Positions 9,953 to 22,639 of a DNA stretch of 64,000 nt are shown here, in pieces. The position numbers and the translations under genes are program-made. The notes beneath the pieces were generated by a model. The model worked only from the letters and a program-made list of their open reading frames with translations, was not told the DNA's origin and made no database searches. The DNA lies in contig NZ_QVLR01000044.1 of assembly GCF_014822185.1 (NCBI RefSeq), positions 1 to 64,000 of the forward strand. Reading direction: 5' to 3'. This DNA is from Azoarcus sp. Aa7. GTDB lineage: Bacteria; Pseudomonadota; Gammaproteobacteria; Burkholderiales; Rhodocyclaceae. Every line of letters begins with the position of its first letter. Position 1 is the first letter of the stretch.

Positions 9953-11101
9953 ATGAACCGCAAACCTTCCTGCCGCGCACGGGCGCTCGTGCCGGCCGCA
10001 GTCCTCGTCCTGCTCGGCGCATGCAGCGGACCACCGACTGCCGACACGCCACCGGCAGCTGACGCCCCGCCGGCAACCCGGCCCGCGACGGCCGCGCGGC
10101 CCGCCCTCACGGTCCGGGCGACGACGCCGCAGCCGGTCGCATGGCACCGGACGATTCCCGCCACCGGCAACGTCGCCGCCTGGCAGGAAACCATCGTCGG
10201 CAGCGAGATCGGCGGGCTGCGCATCGCCCAGGTGTTCGCGAACGTCGGCGACCGGGTGAAGAAGGGCCAGGTGCTGGTTGCCCTCGACGACGCCGTCGTG
10301 CAGGCCGATCTTGCCCAGGCCCGCGCGCAGTTGCAGGAAGCCCGAGCCATGCACGCGGAGGCGCGCGCCAACGGCGACCGCGCACGGCGCTTCCAGCCGA
10401 CGGGCATGATGAGCGAGCAGCAGGTCACACAGTACCTGACGGCCGAACAGACCGCCCGATCGCGCATCGACCTCGCAGCAGCCCGCGTGCAGCTCGCCGA
10501 GTTGCGCGTGCGCCAGACCCGCATCCTCGCGCCCGACGACGCCCTCATATCCGGTCGAGCCGCCACGGTCGGAACTGTGCCGCAGGCAGGCCAGGAACTC
10601 TACCGCCTGATCCTGCAGGGGCGCCTCGAATGGCGCGCCGAGGTCGCAGCCGCCGACATCGGCCAGATCCGCCCCGGCGACGGTGCGAGACTGACGCTGG
10701 CCGGCGGCGAATCCGCCGAAGGCCGCGTGCGCAGCATCGCCCCCTCGATCGACCCGCAGACGCGCAACGGCATCATCTACGTCGACCTTGCCGACAGCGC
10801 CGCGAAAGCCGGCATGTTCGCGAACGGCGAGATCATGCCGGCCGCACAGGAAGCGCCCCGGGCGCTGAGCCTACCGCAGTCCGCGGTTCTCCTGCGGGAC
10901 GGCTTCTCCTACGCCTACCGTATCGGCCCGGACGACCACGTCACCCTGGTACGGGTCACGCCGGGCCGGCGCCGCGGCGACCGCGTCGAGATCCTGTCCG
11001 GAATCGCCGAAAGCGAGCGCTTCGTCGAGACCGGCGCCGGCTTCCTGAGCGACGGCGACCTGGTCGAAGTCGCTGCGCCCGTACCCGCGTCGCAGCAGTG
11101 A
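9953..11101 (+). CDS. RND efflux membrane-fusion protein (periplasmic adaptor lipoprotein)
   Basis: Adaptor of a resistance-nodulation-division pump, 382 residues. The N-terminus has a lipoprotein signal (hydrophobic run, then GACS), followed by an Ala/Pro-rich tether. The biotinyl-lipoyl-like half-motifs (VFANVGDRVKKGQVLVALDD) flank an Ala/Gln/Arg-rich helical hairpin; beta-barrel and membrane-proximal domains follow. ATG 9953 is chosen because it directly precedes the signal sequence. An inverted repeat in the leader (GGGGGC 9912-9917, GCCCCC 9930-9935) may fold in the mRNA. The permease gene follows after 10 bases. The substrate is unknown. Confidence 0.92.
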   Translation: MNRKPSCRARALVPAAVLVLLGACSGPPTADTPPAADAPPATRPATAARPALTVRATTPQPVAWHRTIPATGNVAAWQETIVGSEIGGLRIAQVFANVGDRVKKGQVLVALDDAVVQADLAQARAQLQEARAMHAEARANGDRARRFQPTGMMSEQQVTQYLTAEQTARSRIDLAAARVQLAELRVRQTRILAPDDALISGRAATVGTVPQAGQELYRLILQGRLEWRAEVAAADIGQIRPGDGARLTLAGGESAEGRVRSIAPSIDPQTRNGIIYVDLADSAAKAGMFANGEIMPAAQEAPRALSLPQSAVLLRDGFSYAYRIGPDDHVTLVRVTPGRRRGDRVEILSGIAESERFVETGAGFLSDGDLVEVAAPVPASQQ

Positions 11102-11111
11102 GGCGTCCCCG

Positions 11112-14216
<3,105 letters not shown>

Positions 14217-14226
14217 GCCCGATCAG

Positions 14227-14252
14227 AAAAAAGGGCCGCCCGCGGGCGACCC
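14227..14252 (-). terminator. Intrinsic terminator for the Rieske oxygenase gene
   Basis: Read on the minus strand, a GC-rich inverted repeat (GGGTCGCCC / GGGCGGCCC, 14233-14252) is followed by six T (complement of 14227-14232). It lies 48 bases past the stop of the minus-strand gene and also separates it from the convergent RND operon. Confidence 0.7.
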
Positions 14253-14299
14253 TCGTTCGACGCTCTTCGAAGGCGCGCAAGGCCCCTTCGATGCACTGT

Positions 14300-15403
14300 C
14301 TAGCGGAGATGCTCCCCCATGATGCGGCGATAGAACTCGTGGAAGTGCTGCATCCCGTCCTCGTACGGGGACTGGTAGGGGCCGACCTCGTTGCGCCCCT
14401 CCTGCAGCAACGCCCGACGGCCGCGGTCCATGCGCTCGCCGATCACGTCGTCCTCGATCGCCGTCTCCATGTAGGCCGCCTGCTCGGCCTCGACGAACTC
14501 GCGCTCGAACTCGACGACGTCCTCCGGATAGTAGAATTCGACGACGTTGGTCGTCCGGTTCACGTCCGTCGGAATCAGCGTGCTGACGACCAGCACGTGC
14601 GGATACCACTCCACCATCACGTTCGGATAATAGGTGAGCCAGATCGCGCCCTGTTCCGGCCGCTTGTCGCCGTAGTAGTCCAGCACCGCCTTGTGCCACT
14701 TCTGGTAGGTCGCGGACCCCGGCTTCGCGAGGGAGGTGATCCCCACACGCTGCACCGAATACCAGTCGCCGAACTGCCATGTCAGGTCGTCGCAGGTCAC
14801 GAAGTTGCCCAGCCCCGGATGGAAGGGCACGACGTGGTAGTCCTCCAGATAGACCTCGATGAAGGTCTTCCAGTTGTACTTGCACTCGTGGATCTCGACG
14901 CGGTCGAGCTTGTAGCCGGAGAAATCGAACTGCCCGCCCACGTTCATGCCGGCGAGATCGGCTGCGGCCGAACGCGGCCCGGCGAACAGCAGACCGTTCC
15001 AGTTCTCGAGCGCATCGCGCTTCAGGTTGAGGCAGGGGTTCTCGGGGAAATGCGGCGCGCCGAGCAGCTCGCCCTTCTGGTCGTAGGTCCAGCGGTGGAT
15101 CGGGCAGACGATGCGCTCGGTCTTGCCGGCACCTTCGAGCATGATCGCCTGACGATGGCGGCAGATGTTCGAAAGCCGATGAACGCCGTCACCGCTGCGA
15201 AACAGGAGTTTGGAATGATCGAGCCACTCGAGCGACCGGTAGCTGCCGACCTCCGGCACCATCAACTCATGACCGACATAGCCCGGCCCGGCCTGGAACA
15301 ACAGGCGTTTTTCGAGTTCGAAGATGCTTTCGTCGAAATACGCCGACACCGGCAACTGAGACACCGCCGGGGACAATTTGGCCTTGGAAGCAAGGTCGGA
15401 CAC
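14300..15403 (-). CDS. Rieske [2Fe-2S] ring-hydroxylating oxygenase alpha-subunit-like protein
   Basis: Non-heme iron oxygenase of 367 residues; substrate unknown. The Rieske cluster ligands are in CRHRQ (CxH) and CPIHRW (CxxH), at about residues 80-105. The catalytic mononuclear iron histidines are in EDYHVVPFH. Length and the DYHVVPFH style resemble the choline/carnitine/glycine-betaine oxygenase side of the family more than aromatic dioxygenases; that is an inference. GTG 15403 is preferred because GGGAGG lies 7 bases upstream; ATG 15418 has no such site. No ferredoxin or reductase gene is adjacent. It is transcribed divergently from xseB-ispA-dxs. Confidence 0.85.
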   Translation of the reverse strand: MSDLASKAKLSPAVSQLPVSAYFDESIFELEKRLLFQAGPGYVGHELMVPEVGSYRSLEWLDHSKLLFRSGDGVHRLSNICRHRQAIMLEGAGKTERIVCPIHRWTYDQKGELLGAPHFPENPCLNLKRDALENWNGLLFAGPRSAAADLAGMNVGGQFDFSGYKLDRVEIHECKYNWKTFIEVYLEDYHVVPFHPGLGNFVTCDDLTWQFGDWYSVQRVGITSLAKPGSATYQKWHKAVLDYYGDKRPEQGAIWLTYYPNVMVEWYPHVLVVSTLIPTDVNRTTNVVEFYYPEDVVEFEREFVEAEQAAYMETAIEDDVIGERMDRGRRALLQEGRNEVGPYQSPYEDGMQHFHEFYRRIMGEHLR

Positions 15404-15530
15404 CCCCGAACCTCCCATGAAAAGTCAAGAAATTCGGAAAAACAAGCAGACCATTTTATGCGAGAAGTAATTTGACCGCCAGTAGCGCGATCGGTTACTT
15501 TTCTCCCTTTTACTGGCCCCGCTTCGAGTC

Positions 15531-15776
15531 ATGGCAAAGACGGCAAACTCGCCGAAATCCTTCGAATCGGCCATCGCCGAACTCGAATCGATCGTGCAGG
15601 AAATGGAAACCGGCAACATCACGCTGGAACAGGCGCTGGAACACTACCAGCGCGGCGCCGGCCTGCTGAAATACTGCCAGGAAACCCTGCAGGCGGCCGA
15701 GCAGCGCGTGCTTCAGCTCGAGAACGGCGCGCTCGCCCCGCTCGACAACCCCGAAGACAGGAGGAGCCCGGAGTGA
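15531..15776 (+). CDS. xseB: Exodeoxyribonuclease VII small subunit
   Basis: Accessory subunit of the nuclease that degrades single-stranded DNA. The 81-residue helical protein has the family features SFESAIAELESIVQEMETG and LEQALEHYQRG. The stop overlaps the ispA GTG start by four bases. The order xseB-ispA-dxs is widely conserved in proteobacteria. Confidence 0.95.
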   Translation: MAKTANSPKSFESAIAELESIVQEMETGNITLEQALEHYQRGAGLLKYCQETLQAAEQRVLQLENGALAPLDNPEDRRSPE

Positions 15777-16669
15777 GCGGGAATCATTTCGCCGCCTGGA
15801 TGGAAGGCGTCCAGCACCGCACCGAAACCGCCCTCGGCACGATCCTCCCCGAAGCGTCCATCGCGCCGCAACGCCTGCACGAGGCGATGCGCTACGCCGC
15901 TCTGGGCGGCGGCAAGCGCGTGCGTCCGCTTCTCGTCCATGCCGCCGGCGAGATCGCCGGCGCCGATCCCGAGCGCCTCGACTGCGTCGCCTGTGCCGTC
16001 GAGCTCATCCACGCCTATTCCCTCGTCCATGACGACCTGCCCTGCATGGACGACGACGTCCTGCGGCGCGGCAAACCGACCGTGCATGTCGAATACGACG
16101 AGGCGACCGCGCTGCTGGTGGGCGATGCGCTGCAGGCGCTCGCCTTCCAGACCATCGCCGAAGGCCGCGTGAACGACGACCCCGCCGTGCAACTCCAGAT
16201 GGTCACGCTCCTCGGGCGCGCCTCCGGATCGCGCGGCATGGCCGGCGGCCAAGCCATCGATCTCGGTGCCGTGGGCAAACAACTCACGCGTGAAGAGCTC
16301 GAGTTCATGCACATCCACAAGACCGGCGCCCTGATCCGGGCCTCGGTGCTGCTCGGCGCGCAATGCGGCGCCCCGCTCGCCCCCGACGCACAGGCCCGCC
16401 TCGACCGCTACGGCAAGCTCGTCGGCCTGCTGTTCCAGGTCGTCGACGACATCCTCGACGCCCAGGCCGACACCGCGACGCTGGGCAAGACGGCGGGCAA
16501 GGACGCGGACCAGAACAAGCCGACCTACGTCACGCTGCTGGGTCTGTACGAAGCGCGCACGCTGGCCGACGTCCTGCTTGCCGAGGCCCGTGACGCCATC
16601 GCGTCCTTCGGCGCCACGGCCGCCAGGCTGGACGAACTGGCGAACTTCATCGTTCACCGCCGATTCTGA
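15773..16669 (+). CDS. ispA: Farnesyl diphosphate synthase (geranyltranstransferase)
   Basis: Condenses IPP with DMAPP/GPP to farnesyl diphosphate. The 298-residue product has the two aspartate-rich motifs DDLPCMDDD and DDILD, plus the GGKRVRP substrate-binding block. The GTG start at 15773 overlaps the xseB stop. dxs follows after 23 bases, so the first and a later step of isoprenoid synthesis are co-transcribed. Confidence 0.96.
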   Translation: MSGNHFAAWMEGVQHRTETALGTILPEASIAPQRLHEAMRYAALGGGKRVRPLLVHAAGEIAGADPERLDCVACAVELIHAYSLVHDDLPCMDDDVLRRGKPTVHVEYDEATALLVGDALQALAFQTIAEGRVNDDPAVQLQMVTLLGRASGSRGMAGGQAIDLGAVGKQLTREELEFMHIHKTGALIRASVLLGAQCGAPLAPDAQARLDRYGKLVGLLFQVVDDILDAQADTATLGKTAGKDADQNKPTYVTLLGLYEARTLADVLLAEARDAIASFGATAARLDELANFIVHRRF

Positions 16670-16692
16670 ATTCCGCCCTGCCGGACATCCAC

Positions 16693-18558
16693 ATGCCTCA
16701 GTACCCCCTGCTGCACCGCATCGACTCGCCATCCGACCTGCGCCGCTTCGACCGGCGCGATCTGCATGCGCTCGCGACCGAACTGCGCGCCTTCCTCATC
16801 GAGTCGGTATCGAAGACCGGCGGACACCTGTCGTCGAACCTCGGCACCGTCGAACTCACGATCGCGCTGCACTACATCTTCGACACGCCCGATGACCGCA
16901 TCGTCTGGGACGTCGGCCACCAGACCTACGGCCACAAGATCCTGACCGGACGCCGCGAGGCGATGAGCGGGCTGCGCCGTTTCGGCGGCATCTCCGGATT
17001 TCCGCGGCGCTGCGAGAGCGAGTACGACACCTTCGGCACCGCTCACTCCTCCACCTCGATCTCGGCCGCGCTGGGCATGGCGGTGGCCGCACGCGACCGT
17101 GGCGACAGCGAACGCCGCTCGATCGCGGTCATCGGCGACGGCGCGATGTCGGCCGGCATGGCCTTCGAAGCGCTCAACAACGCGGGCGACACCAGCGACG
17201 TGAACCTGCTGGTGATCCTCAACGACAACGAGATGTCCATCTCGCCGCCGGTCGGGGCGCTGACCAAGATTCTCGCGCGCATGCTCTCGGGCAGCACCTA
17301 CAACGCCGCACGTCGCGCCGGCGAAAAGGTCCTCGGCGTCGCCCCGCCGATGCTCGACTTCGCCCGCAAGGTCGAGGAACACGTCAAGGGCCTCATCACG
17401 CCGGGCACGCTGTTCGAGGAATTCGGCTTCCACTACTACGGACCGATCGACGGACACGACCTCGACGCGCTGATCCCCACGCTGCAGAACCTCAGGAAGC
17501 TTAACGGGCTGCAGTTCCTGCACGTGATCACGCGCAAGGGCCAGGGCTACAAGCTCGCCGAGGCCGACCCCATCCTCTACCATGGCGTCTCGAGCTTCGA
17601 CCACCGTGCCGGCATCCAGAGCGGCAAGGGCGGTGGCAAGCTCAGCTATACCCAGGTCTTCGGCGACTGGCTGTGCGACATCGCCGCGCGTGACGACAAG
17701 GTCATCGGCATCACGCCGGCAATGCGCGAAGGCTCGGGGATGGTGCGCTACGCGAAGGAATTCCCCGAGCGCTACCACGACGTCGGCATCGCCGAGCAAC
17801 ACGCCGTAACGTTCGCGGCGGGCCTCGCGTGCGAGGGCTTCAAGCCGGTCGTCGCGATCTACTCGACCTTCCTGCAGCGCGCCTACGACCAGCTGATCCA
17901 CGATGTCGCACTGCAGAACCTGCCCGTCGTGTTCGCGATCGACCGCGCAGGCGTGGTCGGCGCCGACGGCGCCACGCACCACGGCGCCTTCGACCTGTCC
18001 TACCTCGCCTGCATCCCGAACATGGTCGTGATGACGCCCGCCGACGAGAACGAGTGCCGGCAGATGCTATACACCGCCTACAGGCACAACGGCCCCACGG
18101 CAGTGCGTTATCCGCGCGGCAGCGGCATGAACGTGCGCCCCGAGACGACGATGACCGAACTGCCCTTGGGCAAGGGCGAAATCCGCCGCCAAGGCAGGAA
18201 GGTCGCCCTGCTCGCCTTCGGCAGCCTGCTGACCAACGCACTGCTCGTCGGCGACGAGATCGACGCGACGGTCACCAACATGCGCTTCGTGAAACCCATC
18301 GACGCGGCACTGATCGAAGAACTGAGCGCCAGCCACGAACTGATCGTGACGCTGGAGGAAAACGCGGTGATCGGCGGCGCGGGTTCCGAAGTCGCACGCG
18401 TGCTCGAAAGCCTGCCGCACCGGCCCCGCCTGCTGCGGCTTGGCTTGCCGGACCATTTCGTCGATCATGGAGACCAAAGCCAGCTGTTCGAACAGGTCGG
18501 GTTGCACCCCGCGGGGATCCTGAGCGCCATTGAGCGCATCTATGTGCGCAATAGCTGA
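16693..18558 (+). CDS. dxs: 1-deoxy-D-xylulose-5-phosphate synthase
   Basis: Thiamine-diphosphate enzyme joining pyruvate and glyceraldehyde 3-phosphate, the entry step of the non-mevalonate pathway. It has 621 residues. The thiamine-binding region [16 protein letters not shown], the [13 protein letters not shown] block and the transketolase-type [10 protein letters not shown] motif are all present. It is the third gene of xseB-ispA-dxs. Confidence 0.97.
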   Translation: MPQYPLLHRIDSPSDLRRFDRRDLHALATELRAFLIESVSKTGGHLSSNLGTVELTIALHYIFDTPDDRIVWDVGHQTYGHKILTGRREAMSGLRRFGGISGFPRRCESEYDTFGTAHSSTSISAALGMAVAARDRGDSERRSIAVIGDGAMSAGMAFEALNNAGDTSDVNLLVILNDNEMSISPPVGALTKILARMLSGSTYNAARRAGEKVLGVAPPMLDFARKVEEHVKGLITPGTLFEEFGFHYYGPIDGHDLDALIPTLQNLRKLNGLQFLHVITRKGQGYKLAEADPILYHGVSSFDHRAGIQSGKGGGKLSYTQVFGDWLCDIAARDDKVIGITPAMREGSGMVRYAKEFPERYHDVGIAEQHAVTFAAGLACEGFKPVVAIYSTFLQRAYDQLIHDVALQNLPVVFAIDRAGVVGADGATHHGAFDLSYLACIPNMVVMTPADENECRQMLYTAYRHNGPTAVRYPRGSGMNVRPETTMTELPLGKGEIRRQGRKVALLAFGSLLTNALLVGDEIDATVTNMRFVKPIDAALIEELSASHELIVTLEENAVIGGAGSEVARVLESLPHRPRLLRLGLPDHFVDHGDQSQLFEQVGLHPAGILSAIERIYVRNS

Positions 18559-18615
18559 GCGAATTTGTCGGGAAATGGTAGCATTGACCGGCAGCAACCA
18601 AACAGAGAACGCCAC

Positions 18616-19425
18616 ATGAAATCCCACGAGAGCCACGCCATTCCTGACGTCCAGAACGCCAACGACAGTCGTCAGCTGGCCATCAACAAGGTTGGCATCA
18701 AGTCGATTCGCCACCCCATCCGCGTCAGCGACAAGAGCGGCGGCGTGCAGCACACGATCGCGACCTTCAGCATGTATGTCGGGCTTCCCCACAATTTCAA
18801 GGGGACCCACATGTCGCGCTTCATCGAGATCCTCAACGGCAACGAGCGGGAGATCTCGGTCGAATCGATCGAGCCGATGCTGCGCGAGATGGTCAAGCGC
18901 CTCGAGGCCGAGACCGGCCTCATCGAGATGAGCTTCCCGTACTTCATCAACAAGACGGCCCCGGTTTCCGGCGTCCAGAGCCTGATGGACTACGAAGTGA
19001 CCTTCGTCGCGGAAATGCGCGAGGGCGGCGAGTACGTGTTCGAGATGACGGTCGTGGTGCCCGTCACGAGCCTGTGTCCGTGCTCGAAGAAGATTTCCGA
19101 GTACGGCGCGCACAACCAGCGCTCGCACGTCACCGTCACCGCGCAGACCAACGACTTCCTGTGGATCGAGGAGCTGGTCCAGCTCGTCGAAAGCCAAGCC
19201 TCGTGCGAACTCTACGGCCTGCTCAAGCGCACGGACGAGAAGTTCGTGACCGAGCGCGCCTACGAGAACCCGAAGTTCGTCGAAGACATGGTGCGCGACG
19301 TCGCCGGCCTGCTCAACGCAGAGAAGCGCATTGTCCGCTACGTGGTGGAATCGGAGAATTTCGAATCCATCCACAACCACTCGGCTTACGCGCTGATCGA
19401 ACGCGACAAGCGCCACGACGCCTGA
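18616..19425 (+). CDS. folE2: GTP cyclohydrolase IB (FolE2)
   Basis: Opens the imidazole ring of GTP to give 7,8-dihydroneopterin triphosphate for folate (and queuosine) synthesis. The 269-residue product belongs to the COG1469/FolE2 family, with the metal-binding Cys in [14 protein letters not shown] and conserved His/Glu in the C-terminal half. ATG 18616 is chosen over an upstream in-frame ATG at 18565 because that leader has no family match. In other bacteria FolE2 can replace the zinc-dependent FolE; I see no Zur-type site upstream here. Confidence 0.94.
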   Translation: MKSHESHAIPDVQNANDSRQLAINKVGIKSIRHPIRVSDKSGGVQHTIATFSMYVGLPHNFKGTHMSRFIEILNGNEREISVESIEPMLREMVKRLEAETGLIEMSFPYFINKTAPVSGVQSLMDYEVTFVAEMREGGEYVFEMTVVVPVTSLCPCSKKISEYGAHNQRSHVTVTAQTNDFLWIEELVQLVESQASCELYGLLKRTDEKFVTERAYENPKFVEDMVRDVAGLLNAEKRIVRYVVESENFESIHNHSAYALIERDKRHDA

Positions 19426-19446
19426 GCCGACGCGACACTCGAACGC

Positions 19447-19482
19447 AAAACGGGAGGCCGCACACAGCGGACCTCCCGTTTT
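19447..19482. terminator. Bidirectional terminator between folE2 and the hydratase gene
   Basis: AAAACGGGAGG pairs with CCTCCCGTTTT over 11 bp, with an inner CCGC/GCGG extension. T-runs occur on both strands, so it can stop transcription from either convergent gene. Confidence 0.88.
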
Positions 19483-19521
19483 CATTTTTCCCGCAATGGC
19501 CCGCGAACGGGCCGGAACACG

Positions 19522-19971
19522 TCAGTCGCGCGCGGGAACCATCATCTCCGCCTCGCCCTCCAGCACCACCTTGCCGCCCACTGTGCACACGGTGTCGAAG
19601 ATCGCACGCCGCTTCGGCGTGTTCAGCTCCTTCAGCGTGACGCGCGCCACCACCGTGTCACCCGGTTTCACCGGAGCCTTGAACTTGAGCGTCTGCGACA
19701 GGTAGATGCAGCCCGGCCCGGGCAGCTTGTTCGCGAACAGCGCGGAGATGTAGCTCGCCGACAGCATGCCGTGGGCAATGCGGCCGCCGAACATCGAGGC
19801 CTTTGCGAACTCCTCATCGACGTGGGCAGGATTGCTGTCGCCGGAAACCCCTGCGAACATCAGGATGTCGGCATCCGTCACGGTGCGGCCAGTCGCGGCG
19901 GTCATGCCCACCTTCAGATCCTCGTAGCGGTATCCAAGGAACTCGGAATAGTCGCGCGTGTGTTCAGTCAT
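19522..19971 (-). CDS. MaoC-like (R)-specific enoyl-CoA hydratase
   Basis: Hot-dog-fold hydratase of 149 residues, probably giving (R)-3-hydroxyacyl-CoA, as PhaJ or crotonyl-CoA hydratase do. The catalytic Asp/His dyad region is present in GDSNPAHVDEEFA and GGRIAHGMLSA. ATG 19971 (MTEHTRDY) is the family-like start; the open frame upstream to 20283 has no homologous character. A role in polyhydroxyalkanoate or short-chain acyl-CoA metabolism is inferred from the family only. Confidence 0.88.
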   Translation of the reverse strand: MTEHTRDYSEFLGYRYEDLKVGMTAATGRTVTDADILMFAGVSGDSNPAHVDEEFAKASMFGGRIAHGMLSASYISALFANKLPGPGCIYLSQTLKFKAPVKPGDTVVARVTLKELNTPKRRAIFDTVCTVGGKVVLEGEAEMMVPARD

Positions 19972-20155
19972 CTCGGTTGGTTTCCCTTGAAACCCCTTCC
20001 CGGCACGCAACTGTCGCGCTCGGCGCGGGGCTTTGTATTTGTCAAAACAGCCGGCCCGGCTCTCCGGGATCGACCCGGGGAGCATAACCCAACCAGCACG
20101 ACACATGTGTGACAGACGGCAAGCGCCTTCCCCGCCGCGGGCAGGTTCGTCGCGG

Positions 20156-20437
20156 TTAGCCCCCGTGTTCCTGCTCGTACGCGGACGGACTGACCCCTGC
20201 ATGGGCGAGATATTCGCGCAGCTGCTTGATGTCCTGCTTCGTGCAGGCGCTGCCGTGGTGCGGATAGTGCAGGAATCCCTCAACCTTGTTCAGCACGATG
20301 CGAAAGCGGGCGCCGTGCGCCGGTTCGATGGTCGCGCCGAGGTGATTGAGCAGCGACTCGATCTCGCGCCAATGGATGTTGGCACTGACCGGATCCTGGA
20401 AGATGGCGCGCAACAGCGCGATATGCTTGTGGCTCAT
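20156..20437 (-). CDS. HicA-like small protein lacking the catalytic histidine
   Basis: A 93-residue protein with the HicA/YcfA double-stranded-RNA-binding-like layout: a helix IHWREIESLLNHLGA, a strand pair, HYPHH, then a helix ending in HAGV. Toxic HicA proteins carry a His in a GSHH-type turn; the equivalent here reads GARFR. No HicB antitoxin gene is next to it. The ribosome-binding site is a perfect AAGGAGGT (complement near 20447-20455), so it is probably well expressed. Function unknown; an RNA-binding rather than RNA-cutting role is a guess. Confidence 0.72.
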   Translation of the reverse strand: MSHKHIALLRAIFQDPVSANIHWREIESLLNHLGATIEPAHGARFRIVLNKVEGFLHYPHHGSACTKQDIKQLREYLAHAGVSPSAYEQEHGG

Positions 20438-20509
20438 GATCTCGACCTCCTTCCGATGGCGCCCCTTCCGCCGCGGTCGCCGTCGCCTTTGCTCCGGTAC
20501 GCCGTGCCC

Positions 20510-21352
20510 TCAGTCGTCCCGCGTGCGGCGGGAGTCCTCTTCCCATAGGTCGGGGCGATACTTCGCGCGGCGCTCGAGGCGCTGCTGGATACGTTGCGCT
20601 GTCGACACTATCCCAATCGGGTGATGCGTGGCGAGCATTCGCGCACGTTCCAGCAGTTGCCGGCGCCGCGGCGGAAATCCACGCCCCTTGCATGCGAAAG
20701 CGATGCGGTTGCTGTCGTGCTCGGCGCCGATCGCGACGAAGCGGTCCTCGAAGCTGTCGCGGATGCGCGACGCATACAGCCCGTAACGCCGGTCCCCGGA
20801 CCACAGATTCACCGCCATGACCCCACCAACGGCGAGCATCGTATGGCAGTCGTCGTAGAACCCCGCAGCACACAGGCGTTCGGGTTGACCACCGCGATCG
20901 AAACCGTCGATCAGCAGGACATCGGGGGCATGCTCCCGCCGGCGCACGTAGTCCGCACCATCGGCGCACACCACCCGAAAACGCCCGCCGTCCGGCGGGA
21001 TGCCGAACGCGTCGCGCAGCGCGATCACGTCCGGATCGATCTCGACGGCGGTGAACCGGACCTCCGGCAAGGTGCGCAGACAGTATTTCGCCAGCGACCC
21101 GCCGCCGAGTCCGATCATCACGATGTCGCGCGGCTCGGGATTGAAGAGCAGGAATCCCATCATCGCCCGCGTGTAGTCGATCTCGAGGGTGTCGGGATCG
21201 TCGAGCCGCATCTGGCTCTGCACCGTCATGGCCTCGAAGTGCAGCGCACGCATGCCGTCCGTTTCGACGACATACGGACGCCCCTCCTCGCCTGCCGTTG
21301 CCGCGAGAGCGCAATACCGCAACAGGGAATGCTGATCGAGCGCCATGTCCAT
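20510..21352 (-). CDS. Spermidine-synthase-like SAM-fold protein
   Basis: The 280-residue product has a spermine/spermidine synthase-type Rossmann domain: the SAM-binding loop [11 protein letters not shown], the acidic strand VEIDPDVI, and the [11 protein letters not shown] block. The active-site region departs from true polyamine synthases, and no speD-type gene is nearby. Polyamine synthesis is therefore unproven; many such stand-alone proteins have unknown substrates. The C-terminal 60 residues are rich in Arg. Confidence 0.75.
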   Translation of the reverse strand: MDMALDQHSLLRYCALAATAGEEGRPYVVETDGMRALHFEAMTVQSQMRLDDPDTLEIDYTRAMMGFLLFNPEPRDIVMIGLGGGSLAKYCLRTLPEVRFTAVEIDPDVIALRDAFGIPPDGGRFRVVCADGADYVRRREHAPDVLLIDGFDRGGQPERLCAAGFYDDCHTMLAVGGVMAVNLWSGDRRYGLYASRIRDSFEDRFVAIGAEHDSNRIAFACKGRGFPPRRRQLLERARMLATHHPIGIVSTAQRIQQRLERRAKYRPDLWEEDSRRTRDD

Positions 21353-21456
21353 GCGCCGGTCGCCACGCGACCGGCGATTCAGAATCTACGTCACCGTGTG
21401 GTGACAATGATGGTAACGCGCCGCAAACCCGAACGCATCTTCCGGACCCGGAAATG

Positions 21457-21482
21457 AAAAGACCGCCTTGCGGCGGTCTTTT
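21457..21482 (-). terminator. Terminator downstream of tRNA-Pro
   Basis: GACCGCC (21461-21467) and GGCGGTC (21472-21478) form a perfect 7-bp stem with a TTGC loop, flanked by A4 and T4. It lies 10 bases past the tRNA 3' end on the minus strand. Confidence 0.85.
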
Positions 21483-21492
21483 CACGGATTCT

Positions 21493-21569
21493 TGGTCGGG
21501 GAAAGAGGATTCGAACCTCCGGCCCCTGCGTCCCGAACGCAGTGCTCTACCAGGCTGAGCTATTCCCCG
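21493..21569 (-). tRNA. tRNA-Pro (anticodon CGG)
   Basis: Read on the minus strand, a 77-base cloverleaf: acceptor CGGGGAA pairing with TTCCCCG, the D-arm region AGCTCAGCCTGGTAGAGC, anticodon stem CTGCG/CGCAG around loop TTCGGGA (anticodon CGG, reading CCG codons), and the T-loop GGTTCGAATCC. The 3' CCA is encoded. The CCG codon is expected to be frequent in a genome of this GC content. Confidence 0.95.
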
Positions 21570-21583
21570 ACGCCTTGCAGTTG

Positions 21584-22552
21584 TCAGCGATCTCGACCAA
21601 CTGCAAAGTCCGATAATTGTAGCAGCGCTTCCTTGAAAATGGAAGGGGGAAGTGCAGAAAGTGCATCAGCCGCCAGCTTAGCCTCGGCGCGCGCGTAACG
21701 GCGCGTCTCCTCCAGCGCCCCGGACTCGTGGATCGCGACGAGGATCGCCTCGAAGTCGTCGCGCCCGCCCGTTTCGATCGCCCTGCGCACAAGCGCAGCC
21801 TGCTCCGGCGTGCCGTGCTGCATCGTATGAATGAGCGGCAGCGTCGGTTTGCCTTCGGCCAGGTCGTCGCCGAGGTGCTTGCCGGTCGCGGCCTCGTCCG
21901 AGGAGTAGTCCAGCACGTCGTCGATGAGCTGGAAGGCCGTTCCCAGGTGCATGCCGAAGGCGGCGATCGACGCTTCCATCTTTTCGTCCGCACCGCCGAG
22001 GATGGCGCCCAGGCGCATCGCAGCCTCGAACAGCTTGGCGGTCTTGTAGCGGATCACGCGCAGGTAGTCTTCGATCTCGACGTCGGCGTTGTGGCAGTTG
22101 AGCAGCTGCAACACCTCGCCTTCGGCGATGATGTTGGTCGCATCGGCCAGCACCTGCATCACGCGCATGTTGTCGACGCCGACCATCATCTGGAAGGCGC
22201 GCGTGTACAGGAAGTCACCGACCAGCACCGAAGCGGCATTGCCGAACATCGCGTTCGCGGTCTTGTTGCCGCGCCGCAACTCCGATTCATCCACGACGTC
22301 GTCGTGCAGCAGGGTCGCCGTGTGGATGAACTCCACGACCGCCGCCAGCTGGTGATGGTGCGTCCCTTCGTACCCCATCGCACCTGCTGCGAACAGCACC
22401 AGCGCCGGACGCATGCGCTTGCCGCCGCTGTGGATGATGTACTCCGCAACCTGGCGGATCAGGACGACGTCGGAATGGAGACGCTGGCGGATGACCGCAT
22501 CGACCGCCTGCATGTCGGCGGCGATCGGCGCGTAGAGCTGCTTGGTTGACAA
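21584..22552 (-). CDS. ispB: Octaprenyl diphosphate synthase
   Basis: Makes the long prenyl chain for ubiquinone. The 322-residue product aligns end to end with the E. coli IspB pattern: GGKRMRP, LLHDDVVDES (first Asp-rich motif), GNAASVLVGDF and QLIDDVLDY (second motif). The start is TTG at 22552, chosen by family length. It uses products of ispH and ispA, both in this window. It ends 15 bases before the tRNA-Pro gene on the same strand. Confidence 0.95.
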   Translation of the reverse strand: MSTKQLYAPIAADMQAVDAVIRQRLHSDVVLIRQVAEYIIHSGGKRMRPALVLFAAGAMGYEGTHHHQLAAVVEFIHTATLLHDDVVDESELRRGNKTANAMFGNAASVLVGDFLYTRAFQMMVGVDNMRVMQVLADATNIIAEGEVLQLLNCHNADVEIEDYLRVIRYKTAKLFEAAMRLGAILGGADEKMEASIAAFGMHLGTAFQLIDDVLDYSSDEAATGKHLGDDLAEGKPTLPLIHTMQHGTPEQAALVRRAIETGGRDDFEAILVAIHESGALEETRRYARAEAKLAADALSALPPSIFKEALLQLSDFAVGRDR

Positions 22553-22639
22553 GATGAAGCGCCCGGCGGAACAAAAGGAAGATGGTAGGGGGGCGGGCAG
22601 CGTGCCGTCAAGAATCGCACGCGGGCCGCCTACGCGCGC

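Noticed and set aside
18558-18616. A Zur-type operator upstream of folE2
   Set aside because: FolE2 genes are sometimes zinc-regulated, but no GTTATA-type palindrome is present in this short gap.
20510-21352. Calling the gene speE (spermidine synthase)
   Set aside because: The Rossmann fold is similar but polyamine-site residues are not convincing and no polyamine gene is adjacent.
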